A DNA stretch of 64,000 nucleotides from Flaviflagellibacter sp963786225 (GCA_963786225.1 CAWAYQ010000009.1:94660-158659); one strand, 5' to 3'. Positions 17,713 to 29,420 are shown, counted from the first letter of the stretch. Program-made: numbers and translations. The notes: a model not told the origin generated them from the letters alone.

Positions 17713-18729
17713 GTGGCCGCTGCCGCCAGGAAGAAGCGCTACCTTTATTTCGGCCTCGGTGCAGCGGTGTTGCTCGTCTCGCTGGGCTATATCGCGATTT
17801 CGATGTGGTCGCAGCGCGCGGTGCTGGAAGCGTTCCGTCCCGGGCCGGGCGATGTTCTCCTGCTTCTGCTCGGCACCGCGATCTACGGAAGCAGCGGCTT
17901 TCTGCTGGCCGAAGCTTGGCGATATCTCCTGGTCTGGTCGGGCGAAGAGAATGTGTGCGCTCAGGAGACGCGGCGCATCTACGCCCGCACCCAGATCGCA
18001 CGCTATGTCGCCGGCGGCATGGCCCAGCTCGCCAGCCGCCAGATGCTCGGCCGCATCTCCGGCTGGACCCATCTCGGCCTCGGCGTGTCCGGGCTGCTCG
18101 AACTTTCCTCGCAGATTTCCGTGGGCGCCATCATCACGCTCCTGGCTGTGGCGGCCACGGGCCTGCAAACCGGCCGTGAAATGGGTGAAGCCGCCGGGCT
18201 CCTCCTCGCAATTATCGGGGGGATACTCTTCATACTCCCGCGCATTACCCGGTCGATCATCGCGCGCTACGGCGCGGAATTCAGCACCCGTCTGGCACAG
18301 TGGCGCCTCATCCGCCTCTGGCCGGCGATGCTCCTCCATCTCGGCTTCTTCGTGGGCGGCGGGATCGTGCTCGACCTTGTCATCGACATCGTGACGCCCG
18401 GCGCTCCCGTGCTTTGGGATCTGCCGGCCATGGTCGGATTGTTCGCCGCCGCCTGGCTCTGCGGCTGCATCACGCCGGGCGCGCCCGCGGGCCTCGGCGT
18501 ACGCGAGGCTGTCCTGGCCTACGGCCTTGCGACCATGATGCCGAGCGGAGACGCGCTGCTGGTCGCGGGCCTCCTGCGGCTCATCACGCTTGGCGGCGAC
18601 CTTCTGTTCTTCGCCTGGGCCGGACGCCTGAGCGCGCGGCAGGCCAAGCGGGTCAGGCGATCGACTGACCCGTCTTCTTCCAGTCGGCCACGAACTGAGC
18701 GAGACCCTTGTCGGTCAGCGGGTGGTTGA
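17713..18729 (+). CDS. UPF0104/LPG-synthase-like flippase-domain membrane protein
   Basis: Polytopic inner-membrane protein of 338 residues with about eight hydrophobic segments. Family motifs include QIARYVAGG (near 97) and TPGAPAGLGVREAVLAYGL, typical of the lysylphosphatidylglycerol synthase transmembrane region (UPF0104). No synthase domain is attached, so a lipid-transport role is possible but unproven. The start is a GTG at 17713 behind GGGGGGAAA. The last 25 codons run through the 3' end of the convergent transaldolase gene and look non-native, so the true end may be near 18660. Confidence 0.8.
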   Translation: MAAAARKKRYLYFGLGAAVLLVSLGYIAISMWSQRAVLEAFRPGPGDVLLLLLGTAIYGSSGFLLAEAWRYLLVWSGEENVCAQETRRIYARTQIARYVAGGMAQLASRQMLGRISGWTHLGLGVSGLLELSSQISVGAIITLLAVAATGLQTGREMGEAAGLLLAIIGGILFILPRITRSIIARYGAEFSTRLAQWRLIRLWPAMLLHLGFFVGGGIVLDLVIDIVTPGAPVLWDLPAMVGLFAAAWLCGCITPGAPAGLGVREAVLAYGLATMMPSGDALLVAGLLRLITLGGDLLFFAWAGRLSARQAKRVRRSTDPSSSSRPRTERDPCRSAGG

Positions 18730-19309
18730 CGAGGCTCTTGATGACGGCCGCCGGGCAGGTCGCGACATCGGCGCCGATCAGGGCCGCCTCTTTCACATGG
18801 TTCGGCGAACGGACGGACGCGACCAGGATCTCGGTCTCGAGCGCCGGGTAGTTGTCGTAGATCGTGCGGATGTCCTGGATGAGTTCCATGCCGTCCATGT
18901 TGATGTCGTCGAGCCGCCCGACAAACGGCGAGATGAAGCTCGCGCCGGCCTTGGCGGCCAGAAGCGCCTGGTTGGCGGAAAAGCAGAGCGTGACGTTGAC
19001 CATCGTGCCTTCGGCGCGGAAAGCCCGGCAGGCTTTCAGCCCGTCCCAGGTCATCGGCACCTTGATGACGATGTTGTCGGCGAGCTTGGCGAGCGACCGC
19101 CCCTCTTTCAGCATGCCGGCGAGATCGGTCGCGACGACTTCGGCCGACACCGGACCGGGGACGACCTCGCAAATTTCCTTCAGGATCTCGGAATAGGGCC
19201 GGTTGGCCTTCAGCACGAGCGAGGGATTGGTGGTCACGCCGTCGATCAGACCGGTTTCCGCAAGATCGCGGATTTCCGAAACGTCGGCGGTATCGACGAA
19301 GAATTTCAT
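18653..19309 (-). CDS. Small (218-residue) transaldolase / fructose-6-phosphate aldolase-like
   Basis: Class I aldolase barrel that forms a Schiff base through Lys83 in IVIKVPMT. It has the N-terminal MKFFVDTADVSEI, GVTTNPSL (24-31) and the C-terminal VADWKKTG seen in the short transaldolase (TalC/Fsa) subfamily. The upstream ATG at 19369 would add 20 residues not seen in the family, so 19309 is chosen. Most alphaproteobacterial members act as transaldolases in the pentose phosphate pathway. Overlaps the convergent UPF0104 gene by 77 bp. Confidence 0.9.
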   Translation of the reverse strand: MKFFVDTADVSEIRDLAETGLIDGVTTNPSLVLKANRPYSEILKEICEVVPGPVSAEVVATDLAGMLKEGRSLAKLADNIVIKVPMTWDGLKACRAFRAEGTMVNVTLCFSANQALLAAKAGASFISPFVGRLDDINMDGMELIQDIRTIYDNYPALETEILVASVRSPNHVKEAALIGADVATCPAAVIKSLVNHPLTDKGLAQFVADWKKTGQSIA

Positions 19310-19380
19310 GGCGTATTGTTCCTCAGGCGGGGTCGCGGCGTGCATCGCGCGCCCGGCACTCATTTGCAAGCGGGAAGCCG

Positions 19381-19755
19381 ATGATCCTCGATCATATAGG
19401 AATTGGCGTCAGCGACTATGACGGGTCGAAGGCTTTTTATGCCGCCGTCCTGAAGCCGCTCGGCATCGCCATCGCGATGGAAGGCGGCGGAACCTCCGGC
19501 TGCGGATTCGGCCGTGGTCAAAAACCTGAATTCTGGATTCATCAGGACACGACGTTGCCTGGCCCGCTTCATATCGCGTTCGCCACGGAAAGCCGCACCG
19601 CGGTCGACGCTTTCTACAGAGCCGCGCTCGCGGCTGGGGCGCGCGACAATGGTCCGCCCGGCATCCGTGCGCACTATCACGCGAACTATTACGGCGCTTT
19701 CGTTCTCGATCCCGACGGCCACAATGTCGAGGCGGTCTGCCACACGCCCGCATGA
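19381..19755 (+). CDS. VOC family (glyoxalase/bleomycin-resistance-like) protein
   Basis: A 124-residue single-domain vicinal-oxygen-chelate protein. It starts MILDHIGIGVSDYDGSKAFY, with candidate metal ligand His5, and ends in YYGAFVLDPDGHNVEAVCH, whose Glu is the usual C-terminal ligand. It could be a lyase, dioxygenase or resistance protein; the substrate cannot be inferred. It overlaps priA by four bases (ATGA), so the two are probably translated together. Confidence 0.85.
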   Translation: MILDHIGIGVSDYDGSKAFYAAVLKPLGIAIAMEGGGTSGCGFGRGQKPEFWIHQDTTLPGPLHIAFATESRTAVDAFYRAALAAGARDNGPPGIRAHYHANYYGAFVLDPDGHNVEAVCHTPA

Positions 19756-21920
19756 GCAAAACCCGCGTCGAGGTTCTTTTGCCGGTCGCGCTCGACCGGA
19801 GCTTCACCTATTCGGTGCCGGACGGGCTCGATGTGAAGCCCGGCGAGATCGTGGAGGTGCCGCTCGGCGGACGGATGCAGGCCGGCGTGGTCTGGGGTCC
19901 GGGCGATCCGGATGTCCCCGAAAAGAAACTCAAGCCGGTCAGCGCCGCGTTCGACTTGCCGCGCCTGACGCCGGAGCTTCTGCGCTTCGTCACCTGGATC
20001 GCGCGCTACACTCTGTCGCCCGCCGGCATGGTGCTGCGCATCGCGCTGCGCGGCGCACGGCATGTCGGCGAAGAATCGCCGCGGCGCGCGGTTGTCGCGA
20101 CCGGCGAACAGCCCGCGCGCATGACGGCCGCGCGGGCGCGCGTACTGGAAAAGACATCGGACAATCTTGCCCGAACCAGGGCCGATCTCGCCCGCGAGAC
20201 CGGCGCGTCGGTCGGCGTGATCGACGGCCTCGTCAAGGACGGCGCGCTCAGGATCGTCGAACTCCCGCCCGAACCGATCGGATCGGGGCTCGATCCGGAT
20301 TTCGCGCCGCCGGAACTTAACCCCGATCAGTCCAAAACCGCGACCGCGCTGAGCCAGGCCGTGCGCACGCGCGCGTTCTCCACCCATCTTCTCGAAGGCG
20401 TCACCGGCGCCGGCAAAACCGAAACCTATCTCGAAGCCGCCTCCGAAGCGCTCCGCATGGGCCGCCAGGCGCTGATCCTTCTCCCCGAGATCGCCCTGAC
20501 GCGCACGATCATGGACCGCGTCGCCGCACGTTTCGGTTCGCCTCCCGGGGAATGGCATTCGACGGTATCGGTGAAACGCCGCGCGCGGACATGGGAAGGC
20601 GCGGCGACCGGCGAGACGCAGATCGTGGTCGGCGCGCGCTCGGCGCTCTTCCTGCCGTTCAAGGATCTCGGCCTTATCATCGTCGACGAAGAGCACGACG
20701 GGGGCTTCAAGCAGGACGACACGCCGATCTACCACGCCCGCGACATGGCGGTGGTGCGCGGTCAGATTTCGGACGCGCCCGTCGTGCTGGTCTCGGCAAC
20801 GCCGAGCATCGAGACCCGCGTCAACGCCGAGGCGGGCAGGTATGTACACCATACTTTGCCCGTCCGTTACGGCGGGCGCACCCTTCCCGACATCGCCCTC
20901 GTCGATCTCCGCGACACCCCGCCCGAGCCCGGCCGCTGGGTCGCGCCGCCGCTCGAAACGGAAGTCCGCGACACGCTTGCGCGCGGAGAGCAGGCGCTGC
21001 TGTTCCTGAACCGCCGCGGTTTCGCGCCGCTGACGCTCTGCCGCGCCTGCGGCCACCGCTTCCAGTGCCCGAACTGCACGTCCTGGCTCGTCGAACACAG
21101 ATTCCGCAGAAAGCTGGTCTGCCATCATTGCGGCCATCACGAGGACGTGCCGCCCGCCTGCCCGCACTGCCACACGCCCGGAAAGCTCGCGGCGGTCGGT
21201 CCCGGCGTCGAGCGCATCCGCGACGAGGCCGCGGCTCTGTTCCCCGAGGCGCGTCTCGCCGTTCTGTCCAGCGACATCACGGTCGGCGCGGAGCGCATGC
21301 GCGCGGAACTCACCGCCATCGCCCGGCACGAGGTCGATCTCGTCGTCGGCACGCAACTCGTCACCAAGGGCCACAATTTCCCGGATCTGACGCTTGTCGG
21401 GGTGGTCGACGGCGATCTCGGCCTCTCGGCCTCCGATCCCCGCGCCGCCGAGCGTACCTTCCAGCTGCTCGAACAGGTGACGGGCCGCGCCGGGCGCGGC
21501 GACCGGCCGGGGCGCGGCCTCGTACAGACGCACGATCCCGGACATCCCGTGATGCAGGCGCTGAAGAACCATGACGGCGCGGCATTCTATAAAGCCGAGA
21601 TCGCGGCTCGCGCCGACGCCGCTTTGCCCCCCTTCGGGCGGCTCGCCAGCCTGATCGTCTCCGCGCCCGTGAAGGCGGACGCCGAAAACCACGCCCGCGC
21701 GCTCGCGCGCCTGTTCCCGGACACGTCCGGCACCCGCCTGCTCGGCCCGGCCGAGCCGCCGCTCGCGTTGATTCGGGGCCGGCATCGGGTGCGATTGATC
21801 GTGAAAGCGCCGCGCGCGGCCGATCTGTCGGGACTGATCCGCGACTGGCTCGCCAAGGCGCCGAAGGCGCCGGGCGCGATCCAGGTTCAGGTCGACGTCG
21901 ATCCCATCTCGTTTCTTTAG
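19752..21920 (+). CDS. priA: Primosomal replication-restart helicase PriA
   Basis: Restarts stalled forks by loading DnaB. The 722-residue protein has the N-terminal DNA-binding domain (VLLPVALDRSFTYSVP), Walker A GVTGAGKT (216-223) and the DEEH box in IIVDEEHDGGFKQDD. Eight zinc-binding cysteines sit in CRACGHRFQCPNC and CHHCGH..CPHC, followed by helicase motifs V/VI (GTQLVTKGHNFP, QVTGRAGRGDRPG). Complete. It lies just before the ATP synthase operon, as in many alphaproteobacteria. Confidence 0.97.
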   Translation: MSKTRVEVLLPVALDRSFTYSVPDGLDVKPGEIVEVPLGGRMQAGVVWGPGDPDVPEKKLKPVSAAFDLPRLTPELLRFVTWIARYTLSPAGMVLRIALRGARHVGEESPRRAVVATGEQPARMTAARARVLEKTSDNLARTRADLARETGASVGVIDGLVKDGALRIVELPPEPIGSGLDPDFAPPELNPDQSKTATALSQAVRTRAFSTHLLEGVTGAGKTETYLEAASEALRMGRQALILLPEIALTRTIMDRVAARFGSPPGEWHSTVSVKRRARTWEGAATGETQIVVGARSALFLPFKDLGLIIVDEEHDGGFKQDDTPIYHARDMAVVRGQISDAPVVLVSATPSIETRVNAEAGRYVHHTLPVRYGGRTLPDIALVDLRDTPPEPGRWVAPPLETEVRDTLARGEQALLFLNRRGFAPLTLCRACGHRFQCPNCTSWLVEHRFRRKLVCHHCGHHEDVPPACPHCHTPGKLAAVGPGVERIRDEAAALFPEARLAVLSSDITVGAERMRAELTAIARHEVDLVVGTQLVTKGHNFPDLTLVGVVDGDLGLSASDPRAAERTFQLLEQVTGRAGRGDRPGRGLVQTHDPGHPVMQALKNHDGAAFYKAEIAARADAALPPFGRLASLIVSAPVKADAENHARALARLFPDTSGTRLLGPAEPPLALIRGRHRVRLIVKAPRAADLSGLIRDWLAKAPKAPGAIQVQVDVDPISFL

Positions 21921-22147
21921 AATCGCGCGCGAGGAATTGCTTTCGACAGGCACGCTATTCCGTCGCACTCTCCAATCACGCACTTGTGTTGCACCACCCA
22001 CACCCGTGTGTTAGTCAACCCGCGGCTGGTGGGGGCTGCCTCACCGGCCGGCCTTACACGGCCAAAACATCTCGATATTTCAAGAACTTGCTGTCGCCGA
22101 TCTTGGCCGACACAGGTCTTGGATCGGACGACGAAAGATCGCCATCC

Positions 22148-22707
22148 GTGTCAGCAAACGACGCGACTCCGAACAGCATGGCCGGCCGCTACGCGACGGC
22201 TTTGTACGAGCTTGCGGACGAGACGAAATCGATTGATTCCGTGCTCGCCGAGCTTGAACGATTCGACGCACTGGTCACCGGCAGCGAGGATCTTCGCCGC
22301 CTCGTGAAAAGTCCGGTCTTCTCGGCCGAAGAACAGCTCGGCGCCATCACTGCCATTCTCGCCAAGGCGAAGATTTCCGGCATCGCCGCCAATTTCATCA
22401 AGCTCGCCGCCAAGAACCGCCGCCTGTTTGCGGTCGACGCCATGATCCGCGCGTTCCGCGCGATCGTCGCCAAGGCACGCGGCGAACTGACGGCCCAGGT
22501 GACCGTCGCCGAACCGCTCAACGATGCCCGTACGAAGGACATCAAGGACGCGCTTCGCGACGTCACCAAGCAGGACGTCAAGATCGACATCAAGGTCGAT
22601 CCTTCCATCATCGGTGGCATCATCGTGCAGCTCGGCAGCCGCATGGTCGACGCCTCCCTGAGAACTCGCCTTTCCGCCATCCAAAACGCCATGAAAGAGG
22701 TGCGCTG

Positions 22708-22708
<1 letters not shown>
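22148..22708 (+). CDS. atpH: ATP synthase F1 subunit delta
   Basis: Peripheral-stalk subunit linking F1 to F0. Starting at the GTG at 22148 gives 186 residues, the usual length, with the N-terminal SMAGRYATALYELA and the C-terminal KVDPSIIGGIIVQLGSRMVDASLRTRL. The frame is open upstream to 21986, but that part (about 54 codons) has no resemblance to the subunit and covers the probable promoter region. Stop and atpA start overlap (TGATG). Confidence 0.95.
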
Positions 22709-24237
<1,529 letters not shown>

Positions 24238-24255
24238 TCCTGAGAGCACACCGGA

Positions 24256-25128
24256 ATGGCTTCGCTTAAGGACCTCCGCACCCGCATCGCCTCGGTCAAG
24301 GCGACGCAGAAGATCACCAAGGCGATGCAGATGGTCGCCGCGGCGAAGCTGCGTCGCGCCCAGATGGCGGCCGAGGCTGCGCGTCCCTACGCCGAGCGCA
24401 TGGACCGTGTTCTCGCCAATCTGGCCGCCGGCCTCGCCAATTCGCCGGAGGCCCCGCTCCTCCTGCGCGGCACGGGCTCGACGCAGAAGCACCTCCTGAT
24501 CGTCGCGACCGCAGAGCGCGGCCTCGCGGGCGCGTTCAACTCCTCGATCGCGCGCCTCGCGCGCGAACACGCCAACCGCCTGATCGCGGAAGGCAAGGAC
24601 GTGACGATCCTGCCGGTGGGCCGCAAGGGCGCCGACGTGCTGCGCCGCGCCTTCGCGTCGCGCCTTCAGCCCTCGATCAATCTCCGCGAAGTGAAGCAGA
24701 TCGGCTTCAACAACGCGCAGGATATCGCCCAGCAGGTGCTCGACGCGTTCGACGCCGGCGAGTTCGATGTCGCGACCCTCTTCTTCTCGCGCTTCAAATC
24801 GGTGATCGCGCAGATCCCGACCGCGCTGCAGATCATCCCGGCCGTGCTGCCGGAAGAAACGACGGCTCCGGCCGTGCCGTACGAATTCGAGCCGGAGGAA
24901 AGCGAGATCCTCGCCGACCTCCTGCCGCGCAATGTCGCGATCCAGATTTTCCGCGCATTGCTCGAGAACGCCGCGTCCGAACAGGGCGCGCGCATGAGCG
25001 CGATGGACAATGCGACCCGCAATGCGGGCGACATGATCAAGAAGCTGACGATGAACTACAACCGCACGCGTCAGGCTCAGATCACCAAAGAACTGATCGA
25101 AATCATCTCGGGCGCGGAAGCGCTCTGA
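24256..25128 (+). CDS. atpG: ATP synthase F1 subunit gamma
   Basis: Central rotor shaft, 290 residues. The N-terminal helix MASLKDLRTRIASVKATQKITKAMQMVAAAKLR and the C-terminal helix with MSAMDNATRNAGDMIKKLT are the two coiled-coil parts expected to fill the alpha3beta3 core. Third gene of atpHAGDC. Confidence 0.98.
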   Translation: MASLKDLRTRIASVKATQKITKAMQMVAAAKLRRAQMAAEAARPYAERMDRVLANLAAGLANSPEAPLLLRGTGSTQKHLLIVATAERGLAGAFNSSIARLAREHANRLIAEGKDVTILPVGRKGADVLRRAFASRLQPSINLREVKQIGFNNAQDIAQQVLDAFDAGEFDVATLFFSRFKSVIAQIPTALQIIPAVLPEETTAPAVPYEFEPEESEILADLLPRNVAIQIFRALLENAASEQGARMSAMDNATRNAGDMIKKLTMNYNRTRQAQITKELIEIISGAEAL

Positions 25129-25147
25129 CCGACGAAGGACAGCTATC

Positions 25148-26635
<1,488 letters not shown>

Positions 26636-26660
26636 CCCCGTCAGGGAAAAGGAATAGCCG

Positions 26661-26900
26661 ATGAACACCAAAGCAGCTTTGCTTGTGCTGGGCCTCCTCG
26701 CGGGCGCCCTTGTCGGCTACGTCACCCGGCCCCAGTCGGCCGAGATCAACCTGCCCGGCCTCAACATCCAGATCACCGGTGAGGGCGCGGCGGAAGGCGG
26801 CAAGCTCACCTCCGACCAGTGGCAGCACATCGGCATTTTCGCCGCGATCGGCGCGATCATCGGCCTCGGTGCCGGCGTCGTCGTCGGCCGCCGCGCCTAA
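26661..26900 (+). CDS. Small two-helix membrane protein inside the ATP synthase operon
   Basis: A 79-residue protein with transmembrane helices at about 4-22 and 57-75, both rich in Gly and Ala (LLVLGLLAGALVGYV and IFAAIGAIIGLGAGVVVG), joined by a polar loop of about 33 residues; the tail ends in RRA. GGGAAAAGGA precedes the ATG. It sits 25 bp after atpD and 12 bp before atpC, so it must be co-transcribed with them. It is not atpE (no carboxylate in the second helix hairpin as in subunit c) and not atpI. I do not recognise it. Confidence 0.82.
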   Translation: MNTKAALLVLGLLAGALVGYVTRPQSAEINLPGLNIQITGEGAAEGGKLTSDQWQHIGIFAAIGAIIGLGAGVVVGRRA

Positions 26901-26912
26901 GGATACATCGTC

Positions 26913-27314
26913 ATGGCCTCTTTTACCTTCGAGCTGGTCTCGCCCGAACGTCTCCTCATCTCCGAACCGGCGGATGAAGTGACGGTACCGGGCGTCGAGG
27001 GTGAATTCACGGTTCTCGCCCAGCATGCGCCGTTCATCACGGTCCTGCGTCCCGGTATCGTGACGGTGAAGACCGCCGCCGAGACGCAGCGTCTTTACGT
27101 CCGCGGCGGCTTCGCCGAGGTGAACCCGGACGGCCTGACCATTCTCGCCGACTTCGCGCTGCCTGCGGCCGAACTCGACGGCGCGGCGTTCGCCCGCGAG
27201 GTCGAGATCGCGGAAGCGGCTTTCGGCCATGCGCACAGCGACGAGGCAAAGCGCCGGGCCCAGGAGCGGCTCGACTGGCTCAAGGACCTGCGCACGACCG
27301 CTGCCGCGCACTGA
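26913..27314 (+). CDS. atpC: ATP synthase F1 subunit epsilon
   Basis: Inhibitory and rotor subunit, 133 residues. The N-terminal beta-sandwich (FELVSPERLLISEPADEVTVPGVEGEFTVL..HAPFIT) is clear, and the C-terminal helical hairpin (QERLDWLKDL) is short, as is common in alphaproteobacteria. Last gene of the F1 operon, followed at once by a composite palindromic repeat. Confidence 0.96.
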   Translation: MASFTFELVSPERLLISEPADEVTVPGVEGEFTVLAQHAPFITVLRPGIVTVKTAAETQRLYVRGGFAEVNPDGLTILADFALPAAELDGAAFAREVEIAEAAFGHAHSDEAKRRAQERLDWLKDLRTTAAAH

Positions 27315-27322
27315 CGCTCCTT

Positions 27323-27464
27323 GTTACCTCTCCCGTGGGGAGAGGTCGGACAGCGCGGAGCGCTGCCGGGTGAGGGCGTAGAACCTATCGAGAGCTCGCA
27401 CCCCTCACCCCGCTCAAGCCTTCCGGCTTGAGTCGGCCCTCTCCCTTCAGGAGAGGGAGACCCA
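27323..27464. repeat. Composite GC-rich palindromic intergenic repeat, copy 3
   Basis: CCTCTCCC..GGGAGAGG hairpin, then GTCGGACAGCGC..GCGCTGCCGGGTGAGGG, a spacer of about 25 bp, then CCCCTCACCCCGCTC, an AAGCC..GGCTT hairpin, GTCGGCCCTCTCCC and a final hairpin. Same plan as the copy at 20-161. Located between atpC and the tenA-like gene. Confidence 0.7.
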
Positions 27465-27475
27465 GAGGAAACGCC

Positions 27476-28139
27476 ATGCCCTTCAGCGCCGACGCCTGGA
27501 ACGCCAACAAGGCCCTCTACGAGACGATCCGCACCATGCCGTTCAACGCGGCGCTCGCGGACGGCACGCTGACCGAGGACCGTTTCAAGCACTACATCAT
27601 CCAGGATGCGCACTATCTGATCGCGTTCGGCCGCGCGCTCGCGGTCGCCGCCGCCAAGGCCGACGATCGCGGACGGCATCGTCCAGTTCGCCGAGGGCGC
27701 GAAAGTCGCGATCATCGTCGAGCGCGCGCTGCATGCCGACTACTTCAAGCGCTTCGACGTCAGCGCCAAGGACTTCGCGGCGACACCACTCTCGCCGGTC
27801 TGCCACCATTATTCGAACTATCTGATCGCGACGGCCTGGTCGGAGAGCTATCCGGTCGTGCTCGCGGCGCTGCTGCCCTGCTTCTGGATCTATGCCGAGG
27901 TCGGCCGCGACATCCATGCCCGCGCCGCGAAGGACAATCCCTACCAGGCCTGGATCGACACCTATGCGGGCGACGACTTCCACGACGCGGTGAAGGCCGT
28001 GGTCGAGACGACGGACCGCGTCGCGGCGAAGGCTTCGCCGGAGACGCTCAAGGCCATGCACGCGGCGTTCACGCGCGCGACGCAGCTCGAATGGATGTTC
28101 TGGGACTCGGCCTGGAACCTCGGCGACTGGCCCGTCTGA
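27476..28139 (+). pseudogene. tenA: TenA/thiaminase II-like protein, frameshifted
   Basis: TenA-type proteins hydrolyse aminopyrimidines in thiamine salvage. The first 64 residues (MPFSADAWNANKALYETIR..DAHYLIAFGRALAVAAAKADD) are in one frame. After one surplus base near 27668 the rest (ADGIVQFAEGAKVAIIVERALHADYFKRF.. to AWNLGDWPV) is in the next frame. The repaired protein has about 220 residues, including LSPVCHHYSNYL, ALLPCFWIYAEVG and the C-terminal EWMFWDSAW. Everything else is intact, so sequencing error is as likely as true loss. Confidence 0.8.
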
Positions 28140-28147
28140 CGAATAGT

Positions 28148-28179
28148 CTGACGGCCCCGCGTCAGAATCGGGCCGTCAG
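28148..28179. terminator. Hairpin between tenA-like gene and autotransporter remnant
   Basis: Perfect 10-bp inverted repeat CTGACGGCCC/GGGCCGTCAG with a 12-base loop, 8 bp after the tenA stop. No T-run follows, so the terminator role is inferred from position. Confidence 0.5.
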
Positions 28180-28306
28180 GCCCGCCCGCCCGAAAATGCG
28201 GGTCGAGCCGTCGTTTTCGACCATGGCCTCCGTCTCGACGTAGGACGGTCATGAGCGGAGAGTGCCGCTGGCCATCAGGTGATTGGCACTGATGCCGCCG
28301 AATGCA
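28162..28306 (-). pseudogene. Remnant of an outer-membrane autotransporter beta-barrel C-terminus
   Basis: On the minus strand the last codons read VETEAMVENDGSTRIFGRAG then LTARF-stop (stop at 28162-28164). This has the acidic-aromatic pattern and terminal Phe of an autotransporter/porin beta-signal. A second frame just upstream reads DGTVGAFGGISANHLMASG. No start or full barrel is present, so it is at most a broken fragment. Confidence 0.45.
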
Positions 28307-28307
28307 C

Positions 28308-28844
28308 CTACCGTGCCGTCCTCGTCGCCGGGCTACGCTGTCGCAGCGCCGAGAACCCTGCAAACGCTTCGGCCACCTTCTCATAGACCGGCCGCCGAAA
28401 CGGCACGACGAGACGCGGCAGCACGCTCAGCGGGAAGAAGCCCCAGGCGTCGAATTCCGGGTCTTCGGTGCAGCCGTCGACATCCATCTGGATCTCGTCG
28501 AGCCCGCCCTCCATCCGGAACGCGACCCATCTTTGCCGCTGGCCGCGAAACGGCGCGAGCTTGTGCGTACTGGGGCCGTCATAGGGCGGGAAATCGTAGG
28601 TCCACCAATCCTCGGTCGCGGCGAGCAGCGAGACCGATGTCACGCCCGTCTCCTCCCAGAGTTCGCGACGCGCGGCGGCGATGATGTCCTCGCCCTCGTC
28701 GATGCCGCCTTGCGGCATCTGCCAGGCAGTCGCGGGATCGATCAGTTCAGGCCCGGAGGATGCAAAGCGGTGACCGGCGAAGACGAGGCCTTCGCGGTTG
28801 AACAAAGCGACGCCGACATTCGGGCGGTACGGTTTCTCGCTCAC
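28308..28844 (-). CDS. rppH: RNA pyrophosphohydrolase (Nudix), copy 1
   Basis: Removes pyrophosphate from the 5' end of transcripts to trigger decay. The 178-residue protein starts at a GTG (28844) with a strong GGAGGAGAGG site. It has the RppH opening YRPNVGVALFNREGLVFAG, WQMPQGG, and a Nudix box (46-68, GGIDEGEDI..RELWEETGV). It also has the C-terminal part of the family (FDAWGFFPLSVLPRLVVPFRRPVYEKV). The tandem neighbour at 28919-29420 is a paralogue. Which of the two is the housekeeping enzyme is not certain. Confidence 0.88.
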   Translation of the reverse strand: MSEKPYRPNVGVALFNREGLVFAGHRFASSGPELIDPATAWQMPQGGIDEGEDIIAAARRELWEETGVTSVSLLAATEDWWTYDFPPYDGPSTHKLAPFRGQRQRWVAFRMEGGLDEIQMDVDGCTEDPEFDAWGFFPLSVLPRLVVPFRRPVYEKVAEAFAGFSALRQRSPATRTAR

Positions 28845-28855
28845 AGCCTCTCCTC

Positions 28856-28890
28856 CGTCATGCCCGGGCTTGTCCCGGGCATCCAGGAGC
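28856..28890. repeat. Short palindrome (CCCGGGCAT type)
   Basis: ATGCCCGGG-CTTGT-CCCGGGCAT (28860-28882) lies in the short gap between the two Nudix genes. This kind of CATGCCCGGG palindrome is a frequent intergenic element in Bradyrhizobium-like genomes. It may also act as a stem-loop in the mRNA. Confidence 0.55.
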
Positions 28891-28918
28891 CACGGAGCGC
28901 CGCTTCGCGCATTGCCCG

Positions 28919-29420
28919 TCATGTAACGACGAACGGCTTCAGCTCGGCGACGATCTGTTCATAGGCCGCGCGCTTGAACGGTATGATGAGGCCGGGAAGC
29001 AGATCGATATGCTCCCACCGCCAGTCGACGAATTCCGGTTTGTGCTTACCGCCCCCCGGATTTTTCACGTCGATCTCCGAATCCTTGCCGGTGAAGCGGA
29101 GCGCGAACCATTTCTGCTGCTGGCCGCAAAACCTGCCCTTCCAGGCGACGCCGACGAGTTCGGGCGGAAGATCGTACGTGACCCAGCCTTTCGATTTCGC
29201 CGATCAGTTCGACGGAGCGGATATTGGTTTCCTCGTATAGTTCGCGCAGCGCGCACTCATAGGGCTCCTCGCCCTCGTCGATCCCGCCCTGCGGCATCTG
29301 CCAGGCATTGTTGGCCGTCGGCTCATTGCCGCCCGCCGCGCGCTTGCCGATGAAGGCGAGACCGTCGCGGTTGACGAGCATCATGCCCACACAGGGGCGG
29401 TAGGGGAGCTGTTTCGGCAT
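28919..29420 (-). pseudogene. RNA pyrophosphohydrolase (Nudix), copy 2, frameshifted
   Basis: Starts MPKQLPYRPCVGMMLVNRDG with WQMPQGG and the Nudix box GGIDEGEEP..RELYEETNI. After GEIER an extra base near 29187 breaks the frame. The next frame continues WVTYDLPPELVGVAWKGRF, GQQQKWFALRFTGKD, and FVDWRWEHIDLLPGLIIPF to a stop at 28919. The repaired product is about 166 residues and closer to classical alphaproteobacterial RppH (WVTYDLP, GQQQKWF) than copy 1. A one-base error in the sequence is plausible. Confidence 0.8.

Noticed and set aside
19689..22001. 770-codon minus-strand open frame over priA
   Set aside because: Shadow of priA; no start context and no family motif.
26661..26900. Identification of the small membrane protein as ATP synthase subunit c (atpE) or AtpI
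   Set aside because: No ion-binding carboxylate in the second helix, and the loop of about 33 residues is too long for subunit c; AtpI normally has a different layout and position.
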